Below are positions 33,793 to 43,986 of a stretch of 64,000 nt of DNA, in pieces. The stretch lies in contig CM060967.1 in assembly GCA_030765045.1 (NCBI GenBank), forward strand, positions 19,659,284 through 19,723,283, read 5' to 3'. The notes under the pieces were generated by a model. The model was not told the origin of the DNA. It worked only from the letters and a program-made list of their open reading frames with translations, and did not search any database. The position numbers and the translations under genes were made by a program. This DNA is from Tenodera sinensis (taxonomy: Eukaryota; Arthropoda; Insecta; Mantodea; Mantidae). Numbering within the stretch: position 1 is the stretch's first letter; the number at the start of each line of letters is the position of its first letter.

Positions 33793-34010
33793 ATGTATTT
33801 ATGTATGCCAACAAGCTTACTGCTGGTGAGATTCCCTTGTGGTCTAACCAGGAAAAGTACGAATCAACTGGGGCATCTAAAGTACTGGCAAGTTGTCCAT
33901 GGTAGCTTAGTGGTTAGAGCAGCCGCTCAATAAGCGGAAGATCCGTGATTCAAATCCCGGCTGTGGCATTCATTTTTTCAGTCCTGATTCAACCTTTTAA
34001 AAGTCAACAT
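33793..34010 (+). repeat. tRNA-like dispersed repeat, plus copy in B
   Basis: Core 33896-33968: a 7-bp acceptor-like pairing (GCCATGG with CTGTGGC, allowing G-T), an anticodon-like stem CCGC/GCGG with loop TCAATAA, and B-box GATTCAAATCCC. Resembles a tRNA-Ile(AAT) shape but lacks T at the position before the anticodon. Treated as a tRNA-derived repeat. Confidence 0.7.
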
Positions 34011-35060
34011 ATTCCTGAGCTTAAACAAATTTTCATCTTTCCACCATTATGGATACGTCAGAAGTAGTTATGCTGCACTGCCACAGCGCTATCTTCATCA
34101 GTTTGATTGCAATTTTGCAACACCCGTAGAATCTCATCTTCTTTTAGCTCTCCACATAAGGCCACTTCGCAGTTCAATGTCCATATATTCGTTAAAAACA
34201 ACTTCAGTTGAGACTTCTTGGCAGTACTCTCTTATTATACACATTTCTGCTTCTTCTGTTTGGTCTATTGTACATCTTGATCCATAGGCTGTGCAACTGA
34301 GGTTATTAGCCGAATGAATTTGAGTTCTAGAATCTATTATGGGCCATACAGTTGTCGAACAAAACAATTTTCCTTTCTTATTTACTATGTAAATTTTTTC
34401 ATCTACTCACAAACCAATTTTGAAACTGTTCAGCATTAATCCAAGCTTTTCTGTTAGCCTCATATTGTTTTGAAAAACTTCTTACACGCTTAAAACATCT
34501 GGTTTCATTGATTTTCCTTTCATCAGTAATGGTAATTTTTCTGAGCCATCCATATGGGCGCCAACTGATACTGTCACTTTCCTTACTGCTTTTCCCACCT
34601 CTACAATTCTTGTGTTTAAATGCAAGTGTTTTGTTGGGCATGCACTTGAAGAACATGCTTATTTCATTCACATTAAATATGTCTTTAGATTCATATACAC
34701 TGATCATTTCAGTCAGTCCATCAAACCATTCATTCTCCATTTCCTAATTGATTGAGGCACCTTCATCGCACATGTTTATTAAACAAATGCCATTTTTTTT
34801 CCTTTGAATCTTGTGCAGCATCCAGCACTTGCTTTTAAATTTTGAATCCCCATTTTCCTCTTAGTTCTCTTGCCTTGAAATACAGAAGGGGACCACTTTT
34901 CGTAATGTTTTGATCATGTGATTGTTTAAACCACTTTAAAACACATTCATCAATATCCAAATGAGGGCTGTATTCCATATTCTTTGGCAGTTAGCCTTTT
35001 CTTCTTAATTCCTTTCTCTTGCTCTCCATGCACTTCATAAGTTATTATAAGTTCCACATT
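34011..35060 (-). pseudogene. Tigger/pogo-type (CENP-B-like) transposase remnant
   Basis: Reverse strand, right to left: a CENP-B-type HTH piece (DIDECVLKWFKQSHDQNITKS, about 34965-34905), then 34740-34399 with FNVNEISMFFKCMPNKTLAFK and EANRKAWINAEQFQNWF, then LFDNCMAHNRF in another frame (about 34360-34325), then an acidic tail to 34010. This is the DDE order of pogo/Tigger transposases. The first catalytic Asp is Asn (FNVNE) and several stops and frameshifts occur, so it is inactive. Only the tail survives in copy A. Confidence 0.8.
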
Positions 35061-35469
35061 TCTACATTGTGACAACATTTAGCAATAAGTGTGTGAGCGC
35101 TCTGGTAAATTCTGTAACACTGGATTTCTTTTCAACATTGTTGGATTAGTGAATACAAGAACAAGCAGTGGACAGTTCCTAATAACAAGAGCAGGCTAAC
35201 CTTTATACTAACTCATCTGTTGCCAACCTTTGTTTGCACTACCTGCTCACCCTTAGAAAATACAGTATGTCCAAAAATGAGTTGCAGGGTGTATATGAAC
35301 ATTATTTTGAAATTTTTTAGAGGACCTGCACAGAAAGCTTTCAATTAATTGAAATGGTGGCTTTGAATTACTGAAATGTGAGCTTTGAAAATTTGAATGA
35401 AATGCATATCTTTATACTTTGAATTAACCAGAGGCTACTGTAAAAGGAAATTAATTACTCAGATATTTA

Positions 35470-36156
35470 CCATATTTTATCGCGTAATTCTCCCCCCCCC
35501 CTCCTTTTTTTTTTTTCTCTCGATAAATTTGCTTGAAAACACTGGGGAGGGAATTATGCAAGTGGTGCTTCTAGGAATTCAGAAAGGAAGGGAAACCATG
35601 TAGTATGTATTATGTAAACGTTATATAGATATACAGCAATTTGTGAATGTATATAGCACGGTTTCATTGGGCCTACAATGTATTGTTGCATTGTTTCTTT
35701 TCTCTGACTATTCTGAGGTCTCACTTTCGTCACTACATCACTATTTTTATTTATATTTGGCTCAGGTATAACATCTTCACGTTCACTACTCCACAACATG
35801 TCGTCAGAAACATTAATGGCACAAGAAATACCAGTTTTTTTTAGAAACTCTTCTTAACAGTATGACTTGTAACAAACTGACTTAGAAACACGTCTTTAAC
35901 TTCACATTTCAATTTTACGATACATTGTGACAATGGCAATACGAGTATTTTTGTAGCAAGCACTGCATCCATTGTTGTCAGTCACAGGCACAGCTGTGTC
36001 AATTGTTGTCCATTATCAAGTCATTTGAAGGCTGCTCCAATAAGAACGAACTAGCAGAGGTAATTATGCGATGTTTAATAGGTAAATAATTTTTAGTGAT
36101 GAAAAATCGTAGGAGAGGGAAATATGTGAGGGGGAGCCTTATGCAATGAAATATGG
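35470..36156. mobile_element. TA-flanked element with CCATATTT ends
   Basis: 687 bp between TA dinucleotides. Inverted ends CCATATTTTATCGCGTAATT and CCATATTTCATTGCATAAGG. Contains C-rich runs near both ends. No transposase frame. Fits a Tc1/mariner-type MITE. Confidence 0.7.
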
Positions 36157-36759
36157 TATATCATTTTAAATACTTCAGAGATAGCTACAGATTTATAGAT
36201 GATACTATGCTAAAACATTTTTGTCTAATAAATGGATATAACTTATTTGTGTTATTTACATCACTTTAAATGCAATTGACTGCTACAGTTTTATACATAA
36301 TGTTAGGGTCTGTCCATTGTATCAGGATACTTTCATTCAATTGCAAACTTTGTCTATATTACACAGTGGGATTAAAGTAAAAGGAAACAATTTTGCTACG
36401 GATATCCCAAACATTATATACAGTTTCTGTTTCAGCAAAATATGTCAAGGATATAACATCAAATTTACTGCTTTTGTTTTGTTAGTATACAGACAAGGAA
36501 AGTGAGGTTAAGGCACTTATGATGATTCTCTACAAAATTACTCCTAAACTAGAATGTGCTTCTATGATTTCTTTAATATAATTTGAATTTATTGAAGCAC
36601 TAAGAAAAAATGTATTTGTACTGTCCACAAAAGTTGGCCCAAGTAATTTCTCAAAAGGGCAGTCCAGTTTAAGTTATAAACAACATATAAGTAGTACTAC
36701 TATTATTATTACTAAATTCTTATACAAATGTTCATAAGGTATTGTTATTTTTCTCCTTT

Positions 36760-37985
36760 TACAGTCCGTTTCTACTTATTTTTAACTTTTTCTAAACATT
36801 TCGCCATGTTCTTGCAGTTTTTACACATCAAATTTCCTATTCATTATTGACCACATGCTTTCTTTTGTCCATCTCCCAATTTCCTTACATTCAAATACTG
36901 TGTTATACATCCTTTTTTCCCCCACATAATGGTCATTTGCCTTGTGGGTGCTCTTATTCATTGTCCTTTTAACCTCCATATTGCTTATTTTAATCAGGTT
37001 ATTCCCCTCCTTTCTCCCTGACTAACATTATCAATATACCTTTCTTTTTCCCTGACTGTTTTTCACAGCTACGTAAAACACAAGTGACCTCTTCTTTGAT
37101 AGCAGAAGAAGCAATTTTTGAATCCCTATATCTTCAAATCTTTTTCTTGCTTCCTTCCAAAAACGTTAACAGTTTTTCTTTTTCTTCAAATATCTCCTAA
37201 ACACATTATTTTCTAAATTTCTTAAATCACTGTGTTGCTTGAATTTTGCAAACTTATTTCTTGGTATTTTAAACATTGTTTCAACAGGTTACCTTCTTCT
37301 AGATTCAGGATCCTATACTAATATTTTAAATGTCTTTCCATACGTAATTCTTTTCTTGGTACTCTCCCCATTTCAATTTGGGCAACTTCATTTGCTGTTT
37401 CTATTGGCAACCGCAAAACTTTCTTACAGAAAATTTTGTGCACAAAATCTACAATTTTGGGTCCTTTTTCAAGCCCCTTACCTCAATACCATGTAGCATT
37501 TTTGCCTCTCCTGCCGAATTATATACCCTTTCTAACCGTTTCACTTCCACCTCTGGCATTTTAAATAAATATCCTCTCACTACCATCTTTGCTATTTTTG
37601 CTTTTGCTAATGCTGATCTTTTGTTTCTTCCATTTGCCTCCTGCATCCATTTTTACTCCTAAATAAGTGCAATCAGTCACCACCTTACTTCTTTGCTTCC
37701 TTTCTTCCATTTGTCATGTTTGTTCAATTTAGATCCATATTTAAATACTACAATTTGAGCTTCTTCTGTTTTCATTTAGTCCTCATTATAAACATTATCT
37801 ACTTGTAATGACAATTTTAGACCATTTACAGTACTGGAACCCGCTACCAAGTCATCTGCAAAGTTTTACATAAAATGTATACAGAAATTGTGTGCAATGT
37901 CGCATATGATGGACATAACTGAGCAAATTTACTATGGCCAGTGGTTGCCTCAAGATATATCCTTATATCGAAAGCTTAAGTTACA
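36760..37985 (-). pseudogene. LINE reverse transcriptase remnant
   Basis: Reverse strand in several frames: FADDLVAGSSTVNGLK (37866-37815), then QIVVFKYGSKLNKHDKWK and 37646-37449 with ALAKAKIAKMV, FKMPEVEVKRLERVYNSAGE and LHGIEVRGL, and further fragments such as RKFDVKNCKNMAKCLEKVK to about 36780. This is the RT palm onward of a non-LTR retrotransposon. Many stops; the N-terminal RT motifs are missing. Confidence 0.65.
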
Positions 37986-38184
37986 ATAAACGGTAAGTCA
38001 TGATACGATCACTACCAATTTTGGATCTCTTAACACAAGCTCTTTTTCTGTGAGAATCAACTCTGCTGATTTCATCGCTGCTGTAAAGTTTTATAATCTG
38101 CTGCATACTGTCATCACTTATTCTAACAATTTCCACAGGATTTGTCTTCAGTGGTACTCCAAAATTTGCTGCAAGGTGTTTCAT
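37981..38184 (-). pseudogene. Short ORF fragment of a transposon protein
   Basis: 67-codon frame with KLYSSDEISRVDSHRKRACVK. The pattern resembles a block seen in uncharacterised arthropod transposon proteins, but I cannot name the family. Confidence 0.3.
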
Positions 38185-38320
38185 AGCTTCTACTCTTTTT
38201 CAAGGATATTTTGGCATGGCTCCTACTTTTCCTACAGCACATGGAGAAACTTGTACGTTTGGATTATTCCAAATGTTTAGTTCTTCCGGGCTTGTAGGCC
38301 GTGGTCTAAAAGGCATGGTA

Positions 38321-38361
38321 GATACCAACGTTTTGCCAAGTACTGCGCTTGGCATCATCAG
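38321..38361 (-). ncRNA. Hammerhead-ribozyme-like motif, minus strand
   Basis: CTGATGA, stem GCCAAG/CTTGGC with loop CGCAGTA, then AAAACGTTGGTATC. The conserved GAAA reads AAAA, so activity is doubtful. Confidence 0.6.
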
Positions 38362-38589
38362 GGTAACACGATCCTCCATCTGCACTGATCAGAGTTAGAA
38401 TTTGGAAGCAGAGAAGTAGTGGAAGAAATGACCGTTAATGTCCGTTACGTTTATTTATATGGGAGGGGATGGGTGGGGCATTGTTGCGCCGTCTACAGTA
38501 ATGATTGGCTGGTTGTAGGTGGGGTTTTATTACAACTGTTGTGTGTGTCTGAAAGTCTATAGACTCTATAGATGGAGGATCGTGTTACC

Positions 38590-38630
38590 CTGATGATGCC
38601 AAGCGCAGTACTTGGCGAAACGTTGGTATC
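38590..38630 (+). ncRNA. Hammerhead-ribozyme-like motif, intact core
   Basis: CTGATGA (38590-38596), 6-bp stem GCCAAG/CTTGGC around a 7-base loop, GAAA (38617-38620), then CGTTGGTATC with a short stem III and a possible cleavage site after ATC. Matches the conserved core of type I hammerhead motifs found in Penelope-like elements. The outer stem I is weak by eye. Confidence 0.65.
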
Positions 38631-39689
38631 TACCATGCCTTCTAGACCACGGCCTACAAGCCCAGAAGAACTAAACATTTGGAATAATCAAGACACTGGC
38701 CGTGAAAGCCTAAATACATATATTGTACATTTGGCATCATCTGCTTACTGTTTAGCTGAATAGATTAATCTTTTCCTTTCTGGCTCTCTTTAACTTCCTA
38801 TTCATCAATTTTTTTGCTTCTGCATAAATTGTTTCTGTCTTCCTGCATCCGTTTTACCCATTAGCTTGATAACCTAAAATAATATGCAAGTATTAGTTTA
38901 GTGGACAGACCCTCGTGCTAAAGTTTCTTTGTCATAAATTGAGTTGAATTACTCATGTTATTTGCTTCACTTTAAATGATAGAGCAATAGCTACAGTGTT
39001 ATAGAGAATGTTGTGCTTGTTTCTTTGTAATAAACTGAATTACTCATGTTATTTAAATAAATATAAAATTGTTATGTTATAAGAAAGAATAATAAAAATA
39101 AGTAGTAACTGTAAAAGTAGTGTTCCAATTTTCTTGTAAAATGCCACATCCTACTGTTACATGGTTGTAAGTTTATACAGAAATTTTGAGGCAGTTGATT
39201 ATAGTAGAAAATATTTTCCTATGTGCCTGTCATGCAGAACAATTATTGGGAGCCTAAAAATTGTAGATTAAGTGGGATGGGAGTATGTAGGTCACAGGAA
39301 CATTTGTTGCTATTAAGAGAACTATTCACTTGAGCCGGCACCATTACAGAATCAATTAACATTAATAAAAGTAACACCATTCTGCATTTCAAAACTTATT
39401 TTTTGCTTTTTTGAATCTGATAGGTGATCCTAAACAGATCTTTTTTGTGCTGAATTCGAAAATAATCTCCATTTTCTCCCATCACATCAGGTTTTCAAAG
39501 CGCTCATAATTAACAGAAATGAAATTAAAGCTTTGTGAAACTAAATAAAAATTACTTTCAACAAGAATTTTGTGTGAAAAACTGAGCCATAATTATAGTT
39601 TTTTTATTTGCCACTAATTAATCATTAATTAATAATTATAAGCACATTCATAACCTTACCTCAATATTGCACTTAAAAGTTTCTTCCCT

Positions 39690-40885
39690 TTAACCTTCTC
39701 GCATGTTGTTCAGAAGAGTCCCTTTTTAACATCCAACAATAGTTCGCCATCATGTGAACACTCCATTTCCCTTGATACCTCATTTCCAAATTGTTTATAT
39801 CCTAGTGAAATCTTTCACCCTGTTCCTCATTAAAATCTCCTAAATTCTTAGGGAAATAATTTAGGTGGGAATGAAGAAAATGTACTTATGTTGCAACCAA
39901 TCCGTTTGAAATTTTCTAGCATCACTTTCACTGTTCACATAATTTGGGTCTTTTTTATTTCCAAGGAAATTAGAAACAACATTAATGAAAGCATTCCAGG
40001 CATCCTTCACTTTTCAAAGTGGCTATCCATTAGTTTTTGAATTCGTGGGCCAACGAATACACCAGCTTTAATTTTTTCATAGGATAATGAAGGAAATGTA
40101 ACACAAAGGTATTTGAAGCACTCACTAACTTTATCTAGAATTTTCACAAATTGTTTCATTAAACCTAATTTCACATGGAGAGGTGGCAATAATAATTTTG
40201 TGGAATCAATAAGAGGTTCACTTTTATATTTGTTTTGCTCAGTGTTATATTAGTCCTACATGACCACTGTTCCCTTTCCCAGTGTTCTGACCTAGCTCTG
40301 CTATCCTGTTCACGTAAGAAACAAGGATATTTTGTTAAACCAGCCTGCTGACCAAGTAATAGTCCAATAATCTTGAAATCTCTCACAGATGGTTTTCGTA
40401 CTGTAGTTTTTGTAACAGTAACATTTTCATATGTCTCCTTTAAAAGAAAAGAGTGCACCACAGGAGTGGAAGGATAAATGTTTCCATTATGAAGCAAAAC
40501 ACCTTTAAGACTTTTTGAGAAGAACCTATGAAGAACCTCCACTCTTATAATTATAGTTTATGTTATAAAATTTGAAGACAGCAGGGGTGTTTTGGCAATA
40601 CATCAAATTTTCTTTTTCAGCAAAAAAAGGAACAAGTTCCTTCTCACGATGCCAGTACCATGAAAAATATGTACTCTCAGCCAATACTTTCTTTTCTTTT
40701 AACTTAGGGCCTACAAGTTCTGCTGATTCTTTAGTCAAATTTAAATTCCTCACTAAATCATTAAGCTCACCTTGATGAAAACGTATGTCATCATCAGAAT
40801 TGTTTGGTTCATAAGTATTATCCACTGGAGATTCAGTTTCAGTGCTACTGGATGCAGGTGGCAATGTATCTGATACTGTAGACAA
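39690..40885 (-). pseudogene. Arthropod DNA-transposon protein, broken
   Basis: Three reverse-strand pieces in different frames: 40885-40526 (acidic N-terminus, ESAELVGPKLKEKKVL, FFAEKENLMYC), 40542-40171 (SLKGVLLHNGNIYPSTPVVHS, GLTKYPCFLREQDSRARSEH) and 40189-40007 (PPLHVKLGLMKQFVKILDK, IKAGVFVGPRIQKLM), then a decayed tail with HMMANYCWMLKRDSSEQHARR (about 39765-39705). I recognise the motif order as a protein repeated many times in arthropod genomes and usually left unnamed; presumably the transposase of the surrounding TIR element. Frameshifts and stops make it non-functional. Confidence 0.65.
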
Positions 40886-41234
40886 ACATCTCCAAGAATG
40901 AACATTGCATGTCTTATCACTGGTTAATTTTAAGGGGAAGACAAATTTTTGTACATTCCCAAGGGCGGATATAGTTAATAGATTTTAATAAATATAAAAA
41001 ATTTATAAATATACAACATAAACATAATAATAGTTATTATTTCACATTTTAAGTAAAAAAGTTTAAATTATAAGCTGTTGAGCCTTTCTAACAAACAATA
41101 AGCACTTGGTAATATTACTACATTACGAAAAATATTCAAAACACAAATATTGAATTGCAAAAGTTCTGACGTGGTACGTGAAAACAGATTTCTGTTTTGC
41201 AATCAGTGTGAAAATGTGATTCAGAAATGCTTAT

Positions 41235-41742
41235 TGTCACCGCGCCCGCCGCATCTAATTGCCGACAACCGCAGTGTCACCCATCGCATTATTGTCGGCA
41301 CTACCGCAAAGGAGCCGAAGGAAAGAGACAGAGCATGGCCGCATTGTTGGGGCGCTTGCCGAAAGAGAGAAAAGGATAGACACTTCCAGAACCTTCTCTG
41401 CTTTGTATCTCGCCGCAATAAGTGAACGTTCCTGAAGCTTCCAGAATAGTGCCTGGGAGATATAAATAGCGGTAAAGTGCGACAGAACAGTGAGTCGGTC
41501 AAACGTATGTGAAGGTTGAGTAGTCGTGCCGACGGAGACGGACAGACGATGTGAAGCGTTGTGCCGACGGAGAAGAGTTAGTTCTTTGTGTTACGAATTC
41601 GGAGCCGTGCTGTTGGAGAATCGGAAAAGACTTTCTTGCTGTTGCAACGAGTGTACAAGTTACTGTTTACGGAAATAAAAGTGTTTGTTTATCTCGACTA
41701 CATCTGTCGTATTTACTTCACACCCACACCAAAAAAGTCACA
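41235..41742 (+). repeat. 5' LTR
   Basis: Contains TATAAATAGC at 41461-41470 and AATAAA at 41674-41679, giving a promoter and polyadenylation signal in the expected U3-R order. Confidence 0.93.
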
Positions 41743-41743
41743 C

Positions 41744-41761
41744 TGGTGTCAGAAGTGGGAT
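41744..41761 (+). promoter_or_regulatory. Primer binding site, tRNA-Leu type
   Basis: TGGTGTCAGAAGTGGGAT starts two bases after the LTR and is complementary to the CCA-bearing 3' end of common animal tRNA-Leu. Confidence 0.85.
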
Positions 41762-41818
41762 CCGTCGAATTGCTTCTAGTTTCATTACATCGTCAGAAGT
41801 TGCAACGTTAGAACCAAG

Positions 41819-43669
41819 ATGGAGGGAGATTCGGAAACCAGGATGATGGCAATGATGAAAGAATTATTTGCCAAAATGGAAACGTCATACGACAACCTCG
41901 TTGCCAAAGTGAAGACGGCAAACGACAACCTCTTTGCCGAGCTGAAAGAAGAAATAAAGACGAGACACAACCTCGCTGCCGAGCTGAAAGAGATGAAGAC
42001 GGCAAACGTCAACCTCGTTGCCAAAATGAAGATGAGAAACGACAACCTAGCTGCCGAGCTGAAAGAGATGAAGACGGAGCTATCGGCGAAAATTGACGGC
42101 GAACTGATTGGCGTGACGGAAGACGTGAAAGAACTCGGCGAAAAGGTGGAAGACCTCTGCCAGCACGTGGACGTCGTGGAGGACGACGGGGAACGTCTTG
42201 GCGCCCTGGTAGTAAGAGTTGACGAGAGCGTCAAAGTACTGGATGCCAGGGGCAGGCGGAATAGCGCGGAGCCGGGGAGGGAGCACCTAGTGGCCGAGGC
42301 GACAGTTGCGCCCGTTTCGGATGATATGAGGGAAGACGTGGAACAACTCGGCGAACTGATTGGCGTGACGGAAGACGTGGAACAACTCGGCGAACTGATT
42401 GGCGTGACGGAAGACGTGGAACAACTCGGCGAACTGATTGGCGTGACGGAAGACGTGGAACAACTCGGCGAACTGATTGGCGTGACGGAAGACGTGGAAC
42501 AACTCGGCGAACTGATTGGCGTGACGGAAGACGTGGAACAACTCGGCGAACTGATTGGCATGACGGAAGACGTGGAACAACTCGGCGAACTGATTGGCGT
42601 GACGGAAGGCGTGGAAGAACTCGGCGAAAAGGTGGAAGACCTCTGCCAGCATGTGGACGTCGTGGAGGACGACGGGGAACGTCTTGGCGCCCTGGTAGTA
42701 AGAGTTGACGAGAGCGTCAAAGTACTGGATGCCAGGGGCAGACGGAATAGCGCGGACCCGGGGAGGAAGCACCTAGTGGCCGAGGCGACAGTTGCGCCCG
42801 TTTCCGATAACGAAAGTGTACGTCTCGGGGAAGACAAAGGGGCAGTTCAGGGACGTCGTCGAGGATCCTCTGGAGGAGTGTGTCGGGTACGTAACCAACC
42901 AGGATACGACGTGGAGGACGATCAGCAGGGAAGCGCACAAGCAAACGAGCATCACGCGAGAACCGAATTGGCGTGTGACATGGGGGGACCGTCGGAGCCA
43001 TCCAATCACCTGACGCATAGTGCCGTGAACGGAAGAATGGTGGCCATCATCTTGGACGGCAGGATACAGGAGAGGCCGTGCCGAGCACGAGTGAACACGA
43101 GTGCAGCGGTGGACGCGACTCGCGCGGATGTGGTGGGGTTTGTTGCCGGACCCATCGGAAGCAAGGTGGCTGCGAAGGTGCGCCAGAGAGGTCGGCGGAC
43201 ACGGTACCCAATGAGCCGTTTCCAAGTGCGCAGGATGGCCCGTCAACACACCAGGAAGAAGGGCAACTGGACGAGGGACCGTCAAGACCGGCGGTACTGT
43301 TGCAGAATTTCGAAGCAGGATGGCATACGTCGTCCTACCCAGACCAAGGGACACTATCCAACAGCGATACCTAGGATCGTGCCTCCTGGAGAAGAGGTTC
43401 GATGGGATAGTCCGCCGGGGCGCAAGGGAGATGCAGTGATAGTGCTGGTCGGGACGACCAGCTCTGAGGAGGGAGCAGTGTCACCGCGCCCGCCGCATCT
43501 AATTGCCGACAACCGCAGTGTCACCCATCGCATTATTGTCGGCACTACCGCAAAGGAGCCGAAGGAAAGAGACAGAGCATGGCCGCATTGTTGGGGCGCT
43601 TGCCGAAAGAGAGAAAAGGATAGACACTTCCAGAACCTTCTCTGCTTTGTATCTCGCCGCAATAAGTGA
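41819..43669 (+). CDS. Gag-like protein of LTR element, with protease-like remnant
   Basis: 616-codon frame starting ATG 41819, 58 bp after the primer site, and running about 190 bp into the 3' LTR before its stop. Residues 1-90 are charged heptad-like repeats (NLVAKVKTANDNL, NLAAELKEMKTEL) typical of a coiled coil. A unit of about 76 residues ending HLVAEATVAPVSD occurs twice (about 95-170 and 255-330), separated by seven 13-residue repeats. After about residue 400, the stretch RPCRARVNTSAAVDATRADVV resembles a retropepsin active-site region with the catalytic DTG changed to NTS. No zinc knuckle, RT, RNase H or integrase is seen. Probable role: particle or RNA-binding protein of a non-autonomous element. 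The Arg-rich C-terminus may be a leftover of pol read out of frame. Confidence 0.75.
   Translation: MEGDSETRMMAMMKELFAKMETSYDNLVAKVKTANDNLFAELKEEIKTRHNLAAELKEMKTANVNLVAKMKMRNDNLAAELKEMKTELSAKIDGELIGVTEDVKELGEKVEDLCQHVDVVEDDGERLGALVVRVDESVKVLDARGRRNSAEPGREHLVAEATVAPVSDDMREDVEQLGELIGVTEDVEQLGELIGVTEDVEQLGELIGVTEDVEQLGELIGVTEDVEQLGELIGVTEDVEQLGELIGMTEDVEQLGELIGVTEGVEELGEKVEDLCQHVDVVEDDGERLGALVVRVDESVKVLDARGRRNSADPGRKHLVAEATVAPVSDNESVRLGEDKGAVQGRRRGSSGGVCRVRNQPGYDVEDDQQGSAQANEHHARTELACDMGGPSEPSNHLTHSAVNGRMVAIILDGRIQERPCRARVNTSAAVDATRADVVGFVAGPIGSKVAAKVRQRGRRTRYPMSRFQVRRMARQHTRKKGNWTRDRQDRRYCCRISKQDGIRRPTQTKGHYPTAIPRIVPPGEEVRWDSPPGRKGDAVIVLVGTTSSEEGAVSPRPPHLIADNRSVTHRIIVGTTAKEPKERDRAWPHCWGACRKREKDRHFQNLLCFVSRRNK
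42338..42610 (+). repeat. Seven 39-bp in-frame tandem repeats in gag
   Basis: Unit encodes VEQLGELIGVTED; seven nearly identical copies (one has Met for Val). An acidic, leucine-spaced repeat that would lengthen the coiled coil. It probably arose by slippage or unequal exchange between the duplicated flanks. Confidence 0.92.
43466..43478 (+). promoter_or_regulatory. Polypurine tract
   Basis: GAGGAGGGAGCAG directly before the 3' LTR; primes plus-strand synthesis in this class. Confidence 0.75.
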
Positions 43670-43986
43670 ACGTTCCTGAAGCTTCCAGAATAGTCCCTGG
43701 GAGATATAAATAGCGGTAAAGTGCGACAGAACAGTGAGTCGGTCAAACGTATGTGAAGGTTGAGTAGTCGTGCCGACGGAGACGGACAGACGATGTGAAG
43801 CGTTGTGCCGACGGAGAAGAGTTAGTTCTTTGTGTTACGAATTCGGAGCCGTGCTGTTGGAGAATCGGAAAAGACTTTCTTGCTGTTGCAACGAGTGTAC
43901 AAGTTACTGTTTACGGAAATAAAAGTGTTTGTTTATCTCGACTACATCTGTCGTATTTACTTCACAACCAAACCCAAAAAGTCACA
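43479..43986 (+). repeat. 3' LTR
   Basis: 508 bp, same length as the 5' LTR with about four substitutions, three of them in the last 25 bp. Confidence 0.93.

Larger units (their letters stand above)
38260..38687. repeat. Inverted pair of Penelope-type terminal segments
   Basis: 38260-38382 is the reverse complement of 38569-38687 with few changes, leaving a spacer of about 190 bp. The spacer, read on the minus strand, has CCAAT and a TATAAATAA box, as in the copy at 13005-13320. Each arm holds one hammerhead-like motif. Confidence 0.7.
36305..38913. mobile_element. 2.6-kb insert bounded by AGGGTCTGTCCA inverted repeats
   Basis: Perfect 12-bp inverted ends AGGGTCTGTCCA (36305-36316) and TGGACAGACCCT (38902-38913). 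The flanking sequence on both sides joins to a block (ATAATGTT/GTGCTAAA) that is continuous elsewhere (33030-33055), so this is an insertion. It contains a reverse-strand RT remnant and the Penelope-like ribozyme pair. Confidence 0.6.
41235..43986 (+). mobile_element. LTR retrotransposon without pol
   Basis: 2752 bp, 508-bp LTRs starting TGTCACC and ending GTCACA, 4-bp target duplication TTAT (41231-41234, 43987-43990), tRNA-Leu primer site, polypurine tract, one long frame. The LTRs differ at about four positions, so the insertion is young. The interior (1736 bp) is too short for pol; it must depend on proteins from a relative. Confidence 0.93.

Noticed and set aside
33896..33968. Functional tRNA-Ile gene
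   Set aside because: Repeated four times in the window with flanking repeat sequence and a non-standard base before the anticodon.
42338..42610. Possible CRISPR-like array
   Set aside because: The 39-bp units are contiguous, in frame and without spacers; it is a coding tandem repeat in a eukaryotic element.
42287..42772. 161-codon reverse frame with FHVFRHANQFAEL repeats
   Set aside because: Another antisense reading of the same tandem repeats.
41785..42837. 350-codon Ser-rich reverse frame
   Set aside because: Shadow of the gag frame and its 39-bp repeats on the opposite strand; low-complexity and without any domain.
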